Below are positions 1 through 8,931 of a stretch of DNA of 38,458 bases, piece after piece. The first letter of the stretch is position 1. Each line of letters opens with the position of its first letter. The translations under genes were made by a program, and so were the position numbers. The notes beneath the pieces were generated by a model, which saw only the letters and a list, made by a program, of their open reading frames with translations, was not told the origin of the DNA and did not search any database. This DNA is from Flavobacteriaceae bacterium (GTDB taxonomy: Bacteria; Bacteroidota; Bacteroidia; Flavobacteriales; Flavobacteriaceae), in contig JABDLA010000091.1 in the NCBI GenBank assembly GCA_013001965.1, positions 1-38,458 of the forward strand, written 5' to 3'.

Positions 1-341
1 TCACTTTCTATGGCGGTTTGAGCCTGTTCTATCATTTTGCTTGCCTGGGACTGTGCCTCATCTTTAGCATCGGCAATCATTTTGCTTTTAAGCTCCCTTG
101 CCTCCTTCAACATGGCTTCTCTTTCGGCGCGTGCCTCTTTCAGAATACGCTCATTATCGGCCTGAAGATTTTGCATCTCCAAACGCGCTTTTTCAGCTTC
201 ATCTAAGGCATCTTTAATTGAACTTTCCCTGTCATTTACAGATTTTAAAATAGGGTTCCAGGCGTACTTTGACAATACAAAAAATAATACCCCGAAGGCT
301 ATTGTAGTCCAAAATATTAATCCGATTTCTGGTGTTAACAT
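1..341 (-). CDS. atpF: ATP synthase F0 subunit b (partial, runs off left edge)
   Basis: Minus-strand translation from ATG at 341 reads MLTPEIGLIFWTTIAFGVLFFVLSKYAWNPILKSVNDRESSIKDALDEAEKARLEMQNLQADNERILKEAR..., a typical b subunit with one TM helix and a coiled coil; lies downstream of atpB and atpE. Not in the ORF track because it is open at the edge. Confidence 0.95.
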   Translation of the reverse strand, partial: MLTPEIGLIFWTTIAFGVLFFVLSKYAWNPILKSVNDRESSIKDALDEAEKARLEMQNLQADNERILKEARAEREAMLKEARELKSKMIADAKDEAQSQASKMIEQAQTAIES

Positions 342-368
342 AGTTTCTAATTTTAACTTTTAAAAAAT

Positions 369-403
369 AGATTAAGGTGCAACCAACCGTTGCACCTTAA
401 TCT
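369..403 (-). terminator. Terminator-like hairpin between atpE and atpF
   Basis: Perfect 15-bp inverted repeat 369-383 / 389-403 with a 5-nt loop; on the minus strand it is followed by six T (complement of 362-367). Confidence 0.6.
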
Positions 404-412
404 CATGGTCTT

Positions 413-640
<228 letters not shown>

Positions 641-656
641 TTAAAATTGTTCTTAA

Positions 657-1778
657 TTAATGATCATCATGTTCTGCCGTTGCCATACCAATGTATAACG
701 CAGACAAGATCGTAAAGATGTATGCCTGTATGGCCACAACCAAAATTTCTATTAAGCTGATGAATACAACAAAAGCCACAGAAACAGGAGCTACAACATA
801 ACCGGCTACATCTCCATACATATTTTTAAAGAAAAATATTAAACTTATCAAGGCCAGAATTACAATATGGCCTGCCGTTATGTTCGCGAATAAACGAATG
901 AATAACGAAATTGGTTTTGTGAAAACGCCTATTAATTCAATAGGTGCCAAAAACAATTTCATTGGCACAGGCACTCCCGGCATCCAAAAAATGTGTTTCC
1001 AATAATCCTTATTGCCATTGATGTTAGTAATGATAAATGTAATTGTTGCTAAAGCAAATGTAAAAGCGATGTTTCCACTTAGGTTCGCAGAGAACGGAAA
1101 AAATGGAATTAAGCCAAAAATATTATTGATCCATATAAAGAAAAATATGGTCAACAAATACGGCAGGAAACGCTTGTATTTCTTTTCACCAATATTTGGG
1201 ATTGCAATATCGTTCTTAACAAACAATACCAGAGGCTCGGTAAATTTTGCTATTCCCGACGGTACATTATTTTCAGACTTTCTATATGCTCTTGCAGAAC
1301 CGATAAAAATGAGCATCAGTACAAGCATTGACAGAAATAAAGTAAAGACATTTTTAGTGATTGAGAAATCCAACATGCGCTCGTTAACAGGATGATCTTC
1401 GGCATCCAGGGTTACATAGGAGCCATCGGCATTGGCAGTATCATTTGCGTAATAAATCTTTCCGTGATAATTAACCAGTTTCTGACCCTTTTTCTCTACA
1501 ATCACTTTCCCTTCTTCATCATGATGAAAATCAGAAGCCATAAAGGTCACTAAGCCTTCATTGGTCCAGAGGATAACAGGAAGCGGCACCGAAACAGGGT
1601 GACCGTTCCAATCGAGAATATGAAAGTTATGAGAGTCGCTTACGTGATGCAGGATCATTCCAGTGATATCCAGTTCTTCTTCGGTAGAATCAGGTTCTTT
1701 GGTTTCGGTAGAAAATCCTAAAAAGGACAGCGATAAAAAGAGGCTTAAAAATAGTGTTTTCAAAGTATTGATGTGCAT
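657..1778 (-). CDS. atpB: ATP synthase F0 subunit a with long N-terminal extension
   Basis: C-terminal region has the subunit a signature (IGVFTKPISLFIRLFANITAGHIVILALI); about 140 aa N-terminal extension begins with a signal-peptide-like segment. Confidence 0.95.
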   Translation of the reverse strand: MHINTLKTLFLSLFLSLSFLGFSTETKEPDSTEEELDITGMILHHVSDSHNFHILDWNGHPVSVPLPVILWTNEGLVTFMASDFHHDEEGKVIVEKKGQKLVNYHGKIYYANDTANADGSYVTLDAEDHPVNERMLDFSITKNVFTLFLSMLVLMLIFIGSARAYRKSENNVPSGIAKFTEPLVLFVKNDIAIPNIGEKKYKRFLPYLLTIFFFIWINNIFGLIPFFPFSANLSGNIAFTFALATITFIITNINGNKDYWKHIFWMPGVPVPMKLFLAPIELIGVFTKPISLFIRLFANITAGHIVILALISLIFFFKNMYGDVAGYVVAPVSVAFVVFISLIEILVVAIQAYIFTILSALYIGMATAEHDDH

Positions 1779-1818
1779 CCGTTTCCCTTATTAAACATAG
1801 CTGGTTTCAAATTCGCTG

Positions 1819-1848
1819 CAAAAATACACACATTAAGTTAATTAACAA
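1819..1848 (-). promoter_or_regulatory. Bacteroidota-type promoter candidate upstream of atpB
   Basis: Minus strand TTG (1848-1846), 19-nt spacer, TATTTTTG (1826-1819), matching TTG-N17-23-TAnnTTTG; about 40 nt upstream of the atpB ATG. Confidence 0.55.
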
Positions 1849-1865
1849 ATTTAAAGCGGTATAGT

Positions 1866-2261
1866 TTACAGTTTTTGGAGAAATTTATTGATGCTGAATA
1901 TTTCGAAGATCAATAACAAAAAATAGGCTGCAAAAAAATTGATGACTTCCAACTGCGGTTGGTCAGATTTTCCATAAAACAAGGGCAACAGAAAAACGAC
2001 GGCCAGAAGCATTTTTATTAATGTAAGTGCAATAAAACTGAAAAATATTTTTTGGTTGTCCTTTTTAGACTGGTAATTTAAAATACAATACACAGCGAAA
2101 ACCAGGACCGCGTTAAAACCATAGATGGTCCAGAGCGGAAAATGCAGCCTGCCTTCAAAGAACTGATGAATCAAATATGTGTGTACTGCAAAAATTAAAA
2201 CTGTAAAAACAAGGAGTCTGAAAACAAACCCTTTGAGCTCATTCATCATATGCATCGTCAT
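1866..2261 (-). CDS. Small membrane protein next to ATP synthase genes (DUF6168-like)
   Basis: 131 aa, about 4 hydrophobic segments; position between atpZ-like gene and atpB is consistent with an AtpI-position accessory protein. Confidence 0.55.
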   Translation of the reverse strand: MTMHMMNELKGFVFRLLVFTVLIFAVHTYLIHQFFEGRLHFPLWTIYGFNAVLVFAVYCILNYQSKKDNQKIFFSFIALTLIKMLLAVVFLLPLFYGKSDQPQLEVINFFAAYFLLLIFEIFSINKFLQKL

Positions 2262-2517
2262 TTGATTTTGAAATTTTATTGGCTTGTTTTATGACATTAT
2301 ACATCGCAATACTAAACCCTATAAAGGTTAAAAGGATCGTATAAATTGGTGTCTCATTTTGATAATGCTCATCGAGTTTATACCCAATATAAGCGCCCAG
2401 GCCGGTTATGGCCGCCATTTGAAAAGCTATTCCTGAAAGTGCAACGGCATTTTTAAGCTGATTTCCCTGCTTCTTCCGTTGATTTTTGTTGTTGGATTGG
2501 TTTTTTCTGCTGGTCAC
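2239..2517 (-). CDS. AtpZ/AtpI-family ATP synthase accessory protein
   Basis: 92 aa with two TM segments, FQMAAITGLGAYIGYKLDEHYQNETPIYTILLTFIGFSIAMYNVIKQ, as in AtpZ-family proteins. Confidence 0.75.
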   Translation of the reverse strand: MTSRKNQSNNKNQRKKQGNQLKNAVALSGIAFQMAAITGLGAYIGYKLDEHYQNETPIYTILLTFIGFSIAMYNVIKQANKISKSNDDAYDE

Positions 2518-2896
2518 CTTTATTCAATTCTTTAACTGTGCCTTTCATATTGCAGGTGGCGTTAAAAGTGGCTCCGGGCTCAACGGCCAACTTACCAACT
2601 TCAACTTCTCCCTGAACATAGGCTGTAGACTTCAGTGACAAGGTTTCAGAAAGCTTTAATTTGCCTGAAAAACTGCCTTCAATATCGGCATTGGTGCCTT
2701 CAATCGTACCATTGACAAATCCTGATTTACCAATGACTATCTTTCCATGAGTCCTTACATTTCCTTCCACTTGTCCGTCTATTCTAAAGGCTCCTTTACT
2801 TACGATATCACCAACAATTTTTGTTTCCTGTGATATAATATTCTGCTGTGATGAAGTTTCTTGTGTCATTTTTCCTTTTTTATTTTCTGAAAACAT
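2453..2896 (-). CDS. Bactofilin family polymer-forming cytoskeletal protein
   Basis: IVGDIVSKGAFRIDGQVEGNVRTHGKIVIGKSGFVNGTIEGTNADIEGSFSGKLKLSETLSLKSTAYVQGEVEVGKLAVEPGATFNATCNM is a typical bactofilin beta-helix repeat domain. Confidence 0.93.
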   Translation of the reverse strand: MFSENKKGKMTQETSSQQNIISQETKIVGDIVSKGAFRIDGQVEGNVRTHGKIVIGKSGFVNGTIEGTNADIEGSFSGKLKLSETLSLKSTAYVQGEVEVGKLAVEPGATFNATCNMKGTVKELNKGDQQKKPIQQQKSTEEAGKSA

Positions 2897-2917
2897 AATT
2901 AAAACTATTTGATGGGG

Positions 2918-5470
2918 TTATTGTGATTTTAAGTAAGCTTCCAAGTTTTTATGAATTTGAATGAGCTGATAGTTTTGAGACGATATAGCAAAATGCTCCT
3001 TATCAATATTATTGTCATCATAATCGTTCAGGATTTCTGCAAATCCGGTTGCTCCTTCGATACTTTTTAACCCATGTACCACGACAAAAATAGTGTCTTT
3101 GTCATAGACATCGGTAGAGGTGCTAAAATCGAAATGCCTCATCTTCCCAACCGCTTCATCCATTGCCTTAACAAATTCTTCTATTTCTTCAGGAGAAGCC
3201 CCATCAAATTGATACACGACCTTAAAATTATTTGCCGTGGCATCATCAATAAATTCACTCTTCTCCATTAATGGTAAGGTGGTTTGAAGCATGGTTTCGG
3301 CTTTCTTACCTTCCGGGCTATTAGGATAGTTTAAGGCGATATAGTTGATGGATTCCTTATAAGATTCAAAACCATAGATCCTGGCTCTGGATACAGCCTT
3401 TAAGAATTCGTATTTAGGCACAATGGCCTCGCCGTCAAATAAGTTGATGTATTTATCGCATTGGGCGATAACGTCTACATATTCCTGGTTTTCATACTTG
3501 CGGTATAGTCCATTATAAATATTTTCCGGACTATTCTCATCGGCAGCCAAAGCTGTATTAGGGTTTAAAAGTATTGTTGCATATCGAGAATCCGGATGGT
3601 TGTTTATGATATCATTTTTGGCGATATCTGCCTCATCATTCAACCCTAAAAGCTCATAGATCTTAAATAAATTATATTTTGAAGGCAAAATCAAACGCTC
3701 TTCCGGATCGCTTTTAAGTAGCTCCTGAAGCTTATCCTTTGCTAATTCAAATTCCTTGAATTTTTCCTTATAGATCAATCCCAGTTGATAATAGGCAAAG
3801 TTTCGGTCCCTTGAAAGACTATCCAAAGCTGTTTGTTCCGTTGGTATTCGAGCTAAATAAAATTCAGGGTCATACAACTCTTCTTCGGTGGCATTGACCA
3901 AAGTTGGATCAACTTCCTCCACGCCTCCTGCAGTTCTGTTTTTATTTGACCATCTCCAATTATCCTCCAACTGGCGTTCTCCCCAATTCTGAATAAAATC
4001 ATTCTTCCCAAAAGCAACTGTTGTCGAGTTGTAAAAGTAAAATGCACCTCCACTGTCACTGCTGCCTTTTCCGCTTTTTGCTCCCAGGTTGTTTTTGCTC
4101 TGGCCGATGCCTTTACTCACCTCCTGTTTTCTTTGTTCAGCCTCTTCTTTTTCCTTTTTCTCTTCAGCCTTTTTCTTAAGCTCGTCAATATGAGCATTGA
4201 AATAAGACAGCCTGTCGGCATCAGACATTGCCACCACATCCAGGATGCTATCATTTCTTTGGGCAACCGCCTCATAATAAATGACATCATCGAGATTATC
4301 CCGCTTCCTTTTTATAGCTCTGAATAGTTTTGAATTCTTTTTCAAATTCAGCATAGTACTGTCATAATAGGCGCCGGCATCACTATATAATGCATTATCG
4401 AAATTCATATCACCAAGCACCTGGTAATTCATCGCATTCAGATATTTGTCACGTGATCCGGAACGCAATGATTTATTATAGTATGTAGCTGCTAAACTAT
4501 CGGAATCATTGGTGAGGTGATATTGGGCAATTTGATGATATATTTTATCCAGATAGGGCCTGTTCTCCCTGTCCTCTTCAAGATCGGTCAGAAGTTCAAG
4601 GAACTCCAGTTTATTACCGTTCTCAACATCGAAATTCTTTGCTTTTTCAAGATGGGCGCTGATGTAATAGATCCTTGGTGTTTTTCTATGTAGTTCGATC
4701 ACCTTATCAAAGGCGTAATTCGCACTGTCTTTTTTGCCCAAGGCATTATAGAGTTGTCCCTGGATAAAGCTATAGCGTCCGCGCTCATCGCCACTTTTAG
4801 TCGCATTTGAAGCGATTTCAAGCTGTGTGATTGCGGTATCAAGTGCTTTCAGATTAATATACGCCTGCGCCAGGGTCGAGGTCGCATCAGCAAGATCCTG
4901 CTTTTCAATGTTCTCCTGTTTTAACAACCGCTTTAGATTAGCGATGGCCAACTCATCATTTTCCAAACGTAAATTTGTCTTTTCACGCCAGATCTTTGCC
5001 TGGTTTATTTTATCGCTGGCCGGATATTTAAATAAGATATAGTTAAATGCTTCCTGGGCAGGGACGAAGCGCTGGTCAAAATAACGTGCTTTTCCTAACA
5101 GGAGATAGGCTTCATCAATTTGAGGATTTTTCTCCTTCCCCTGAATATTCATCGAATGCCGCTGAACAGCTTTAACCGCCTTTTCTTCCGCACGTTCAAA
5201 ATCAGCATTTTTAGATTGCCCCGGCAGCACAACCTCTTCGGCCACTTGCATACGCTCAACCGGAAGAATTTCCCAGTAGTTGTCAGAATAGCCATCGTTT
5301 AAGGTTTGCCTTCCCTGTTCAAGTGCTATATTTCCGTTGTAGAGAATATTATATTCTGTGCCGATAGCATGCCATTGGCGATTGATGAATTTGTCTTTTT
5401 TTCGCGAACATCCAACAATGGTAATGGCCGCTAAGAGTAGACAAATATTATATTTTATGATTATTTTCAA
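2918..5470 (-). CDS. sprE: TPR lipoprotein, gliding motility / type IX secretion SprE (PorW)-like
   Basis: 850 aa with lipobox IVGCS, N-terminus RKKDKFINRQWHAIGTEYNILYNGNIALEQG, and multiple TPR-like repeats; sits beside bactofilin and ATP synthase genes. Confidence 0.8.
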   Translation of the reverse strand: MKIIIKYNICLLLAAITIVGCSRKKDKFINRQWHAIGTEYNILYNGNIALEQGRQTLNDGYSDNYWEILPVERMQVAEEVVLPGQSKNADFERAEEKAVKAVQRHSMNIQGKEKNPQIDEAYLLLGKARYFDQRFVPAQEAFNYILFKYPASDKINQAKIWREKTNLRLENDELAIANLKRLLKQENIEKQDLADATSTLAQAYINLKALDTAITQLEIASNATKSGDERGRYSFIQGQLYNALGKKDSANYAFDKVIELHRKTPRIYYISAHLEKAKNFDVENGNKLEFLELLTDLEEDRENRPYLDKIYHQIAQYHLTNDSDSLAATYYNKSLRSGSRDKYLNAMNYQVLGDMNFDNALYSDAGAYYDSTMLNLKKNSKLFRAIKRKRDNLDDVIYYEAVAQRNDSILDVVAMSDADRLSYFNAHIDELKKKAEEKKEKEEAEQRKQEVSKGIGQSKNNLGAKSGKGSSDSGGAFYFYNSTTVAFGKNDFIQNWGERQLEDNWRWSNKNRTAGGVEEVDPTLVNATEEELYDPEFYLARIPTEQTALDSLSRDRNFAYYQLGLIYKEKFKEFELAKDKLQELLKSDPEERLILPSKYNLFKIYELLGLNDEADIAKNDIINNHPDSRYATILLNPNTALAADENSPENIYNGLYRKYENQEYVDVIAQCDKYINLFDGEAIVPKYEFLKAVSRARIYGFESYKESINYIALNYPNSPEGKKAETMLQTTLPLMEKSEFIDDATANNFKVVYQFDGASPEEIEEFVKAMDEAVGKMRHFDFSTSTDVYDKDTIFVVVHGLKSIEGATGFAEILNDYDDNNIDKEHFAISSQNYQLIQIHKNLEAYLKSQ

Positions 5471-5587
5471 GCTTGGTTAATTTCAGTAAATTAATAACTA
5501 AAACCGCTGCATTATATTATGCAGAAAGGTAAAAATAATCATCTTTTTCTATATAACTAGTAAATTGCAGGACTTTTAGCCCTATGA

Positions 5588-6283
5588 TTAATCGGTGAAG
5601 TGATGCTCAAGCTCCTTAAGGGTTTCTTCGCTTGTAGCAAGATCTTTTACAATATCACCTTTGTCCAGTACGACAATACGTTCACAAACTTCTGTGACAT
5701 GCATAAGGTCATGGCTCGAGATCAACACGGTAACATTTCTGTTATTGGCAAGTTTTTTAATGATCTGTTTTAAACGTATCTGAGTTGTTGGGTCTAAATT
5801 TGCGAATGGTTCATCAAGAATAATGACTTCAGGATTTCCTATCAGTGAGGCCACAATTCCAACTTTTTTTTGGTTTCCTTTACTCAAATTCCGGAGGTAT
5901 TTCCTCTTGCCGGTGATCTCGCCATGAAAGAAATCTTCAAACTGTGAAATCAAACTATCGACATCGGCTTTATTTTGTCCCCTGAGATCTCCTATGAAAT
6001 AAAAATATTCCTCGGGAGTTAAATAACCCACTAAAAAACTTTCATCGATGAATGAGGAAGTAAATGGTTTCCAGTCTTCACTTTTATGAACCAGTATGTC
6101 ATTGGTCCTGATCTCTCCCGAACTCGGTTGAATAAGATCTAAAAGCAAGCTGAAAAATGTGGTTTTCCCCGCCCCATTATTACCAACCAGGCCAAAACTT
6201 TGCCCTTTCGGAATAGCAAGGTCAGGAATATTTAAAACACTTATTCCGTTATATTTCTTTGTTAAGTCGTTTACTGTTATCAT
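5588..6283 (-). CDS. ABC transporter ATP-binding protein
   Basis: Walker A GNNGAGKTTF, signature LSKGNQKKVGIVASL, Walker B EVIILDEPFANLDP. Confidence 0.93.
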   Translation of the reverse strand: MITVNDLTKKYNGISVLNIPDLAIPKGQSFGLVGNNGAGKTTFFSLLLDLIQPSSGEIRTNDILVHKSEDWKPFTSSFIDESFLVGYLTPEEYFYFIGDLRGQNKADVDSLISQFEDFFHGEITGKRKYLRNLSKGNQKKVGIVASLIGNPEVIILDEPFANLDPTTQIRLKQIIKKLANNRNVTVLISSHDLMHVTEVCERIVVLDKGDIVKDLATSEETLKELEHHFTD

Positions 6284-6294
6284 AACAATTTTTA

Positions 6295-7773
6295 TTAAGT
6301 CTCCTGGCTAAAGGCCTCAATCATTTTATATTTCGAATCCTGGTATTTTCCGGTGATAAAACGCATAAGCTTCTGATGAAAAACAATTCCAAGTAATCCT
6401 AAAAGAGAAATGCTGATTATCGCAGATTCAAATCCAAGTGTAAAATAAAATAAGGTGGCTATAAGCATGGGTACGATCATTAAAGGAATCCCCACAAGCC
6501 ACTGCACTGCTCCTGTTCCCTGGTAATTAAAGGCCGCACGCTGATCGAGTTCAATCTTTTTTCGGTTAAATGAACCCGCAAAAAGAATGACATGCGAATT
6601 AACTCCAATATTATAAATAGCTGCGGCAAAATGCGCCAACAATATTTTCCATCCAAAGTACACATAGGGTGTACTCAAAACAAAGAGTACAACAACACTG
6701 GTGACCATGAGCATGAATTTCGATTTCAGGTATTTTTCATATTTGATGTTTTGACTCATCAGCAACTTATAATAATCGCCATCCCATGCCGGAATAAATT
6801 GCCCGAATGTCATTAAAAATACACCGGTTACAAAAACCCCGACAAAAACAAATACGAAAGGATATTCCAGAAGCATGGGATTGGGGTAAAAAAATAAGCC
6901 ATACAGCAGTCCGATAATAATAATAAACAATGATGATCTTGAGCGTTTATTTCGTAAGATCAATCGAATATCCAATTGCATAAATGGGGCAATATCCCCA
7001 AATTTCTTCGTCCATTCCAAATTTGAGCTTTTGGCTTCTTCCGATTTGGTTTTTAAAGAATTGTCTATATATAATTTGCGCCTTAAAATTTTAAAGTTAA
7101 AACTATAAACCGCAACCAAAAGTCCACTAAAAACAAGAATGAAAATCGGCTTATTCGCCATGCCTAAAACCGCATTCGAGATCAGTTCGGAAAATGATAC
7201 GATCTCAAAATAATTCAAAGCGAATAAGGCTGCCGAAAACACAACGATAGGGAGGAAAGACAATTCGGTTTCGGCCGAAAGGCTTTCAACTATAAAATTG
7301 AGAAAATTATTAAAAAGTGAAATGAGTATAATAATTAATATCCAGCTCAGAATGACCGAAGTATCGTAGCCATTGTTGAGCAAGATCGCACTAAAAGGGA
7401 CAATGGCAAAGAGCGGTAAAATATTAAAGAATGACATCACTGATTTACCCAAAACATAATGAACAATTCGTTCTCGTTTAATGGGTAGGGTAAGCAACGG
7501 TTTCACGCTCATGACAGGTAATTTCTGAAAGAAAAAACGCATCAACAAATCGGCTATGATCCAATAAAACAAAAATCCGTTAAAAACGATAAATGGATCT
7601 GAATCGGGATGGAACTCTGTCAGGAGATTGTACACGGCAAATCCCATGATCAAAAAAGTGGCCATAAAATAGACCGCCAGGAATACCATTAAGATATTGA
7701 TCGCTATGCTCTTTTGCCAGTGGGAGGACCTGAAGAATTGTTTCCACTCAAGGACGAGAAATCGCTTGATCAT
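6295..7773 (-). CDS. ABC transporter permease-like membrane protein (DUF5687-like)
   Basis: 492 aa polytopic membrane protein directly upstream of and co-directional with the ABC ATPase. Confidence 0.7.
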   Translation of the reverse strand: MIKRFLVLEWKQFFRSSHWQKSIAINILMVFLAVYFMATFLIMGFAVYNLLTEFHPDSDPFIVFNGFLFYWIIADLLMRFFFQKLPVMSVKPLLTLPIKRERIVHYVLGKSVMSFFNILPLFAIVPFSAILLNNGYDTSVILSWILIIILISLFNNFLNFIVESLSAETELSFLPIVVFSAALFALNYFEIVSFSELISNAVLGMANKPIFILVFSGLLVAVYSFNFKILRRKLYIDNSLKTKSEEAKSSNLEWTKKFGDIAPFMQLDIRLILRNKRSRSSLFIIIIGLLYGLFFYPNPMLLEYPFVFVFVGVFVTGVFLMTFGQFIPAWDGDYYKLLMSQNIKYEKYLKSKFMLMVTSVVVLFVLSTPYVYFGWKILLAHFAAAIYNIGVNSHVILFAGSFNRKKIELDQRAAFNYQGTGAVQWLVGIPLMIVPMLIATLFYFTLGFESAIISISLLGLLGIVFHQKLMRFITGKYQDSKYKMIEAFSQET

Positions 7774-7813
7774 GTTTTTTGGTTAAGTGTATAAAGTTAG
7801 TATTCTCATCTGT

Positions 7814-7834
7814 TAATTTGTTACAAACAAATTA
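7814..7834. promoter_or_regulatory. Perfect dyad in divergent intergenic region
   Basis: TAATTTGTT-ACA-AACAAATTA, 9-bp arms and 3-nt loop, between divergent genes 6295-7773 (-) and 7879-8931 (+). Confidence 0.4.
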
Positions 7835-7855
7835 TTTTTTACTCCCCGACTTCCC

Positions 7856-7863
7856 TATTTTTG
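7856..7863 (+). promoter_or_regulatory. Candidate -7 box TATTTTTG
   Basis: Matches TAnnTTTG 15 nt before ATG 7879; no clear -33 TTG at the expected spacing. Confidence 0.35.
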
Positions 7864-7878
7864 TGCAAAATTTTAGAA

Positions 7879-8931
7879 ATGTCCAAATTTCATCAGCTCC
7901 CGATTGCGTCCATTGAAAAGGAAACCGAAAATGCCGTGAGCATAAGTTTTCAAGTCCCGGAGGAATTAAGATCAATCTTTCGTTTTAAAGCCGGACAATA
8001 CCTCACCCTAAAAACTTTTTTAAATGGGGAGGAAGTCAGGCGCGATTATTCCATCTGTACACATCCCGAAAGTGAAATGCTTAAAGTTGTCGTTAAGGAA
8101 GTTCTGGGCGGGAAATTCTCAAAGTATGCTAATAACGAACTCAAAGCAGGGGATATTCTTGAAGTTGCACCACCAAATGGAAGGTTTGTTTTTGAAGCCG
8201 ATGCGTCCAAAAATAGAACTGTCCTGGCATTTGCTGCCGGAAGCGGAATAACGCCTGTTATTGGAATCGTTAAAACAGTTTTGATCGAAGAGCCACAAAG
8301 TAAAATTGTCCTTCTCTATGGCAATAAAACACCAAAAGACACGATATTTTTGGATGAACTTAATGAGCTTTCAAGGAAATTTGAGGACAGGTTTCAACTA
8401 AAAATGATCTTTAGCAAGGCCAATGAAAGCAACGCCTTGTTTGGAAGAATTGAATCGTCGTCGGTAAATTATGTCGTCAATAGTATTTCAGACAAAATAG
8501 ATGCCACCTACATCTGCGGTCCGGAGCCGATGATTCACGCAGTTTCGGAAACCTTACAAGAGCGCGGGATGAAAAAGGAGGATATAAAATATGAATTATT
8601 TACTCCCGCAAAATCTACTGAAGAACCGAAGGAAACAAAAGAAACTGAAGGACAAACCCAGGTAACGGTCCTGGTTGACGATGAAGAGGCATCATTCAAC
8701 ATGCCACGAAATAAGACGATTCTTGAGGTCGCTTTAGATCACAATATCGACGCTCCATATTCGTGTCAGGGAGGCATTTGCAGCAGCTGTGTCGCACGAC
8801 TTAAATCTGGAAAAGTTGAGATGCGACAAAATAATATTCTAACCGATGGCGAATTGGCGGAAGGTCTGATTCTAACCTGTCAGTCAGAACCCCGAACATC
8901 TGAAATTAGTGTCGATTATGATGATGTCTGA
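7879..8931 (+). CDS. 2Fe-2S ferredoxin:NAD(P)H oxidoreductase, PaaE/HmpX-like
   Basis: FAD/NAD-binding reductase domain (RRDYSIC, GSGITPVIGIVKTVL, YICGPEPMI) plus C-terminal plant-type ferredoxin motif CQGGICSSCVARLKSGKVEM. Start set at ATG 7879 instead of TTG 7861. Confidence 0.88.
   Translation: MSKFHQLPIASIEKETENAVSISFQVPEELRSIFRFKAGQYLTLKTFLNGEEVRRDYSICTHPESEMLKVVVKEVLGGKFSKYANNELKAGDILEVAPPNGRFVFEADASKNRTVLAFAAGSGITPVIGIVKTVLIEEPQSKIVLLYGNKTPKDTIFLDELNELSRKFEDRFQLKMIFSKANESNALFGRIESSSVNYVVNSISDKIDATYICGPEPMIHAVSETLQERGMKKEDIKYELFTPAKSTEEPKETKETEGQTQVTVLVDDEEASFNMPRNKTILEVALDHNIDAPYSCQGGICSSCVARLKSGKVEMRQNNILTDGELAEGLILTCQSEPRTSEISVDYDDV

Noticed and set aside
1012-1395. 127-aa plus-strand ORF in the ORF track
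   Set aside because: Antisense to atpB, which has clear family signatures; no recognisable domain.
5507-5524. CTGCAT-N6-ATGCAG inverted repeat upstream of sprE as a terminator
   Set aside because: Only 6-bp arms and no adjacent T-run on the minus strand; not distinguishable from chance in AT-rich DNA.
7861-7878. TTG start for the ferredoxin reductase
   Set aside because: It falls in the TATTTTTG promoter-like box; ATG at 7879 starts a typical N-terminus.
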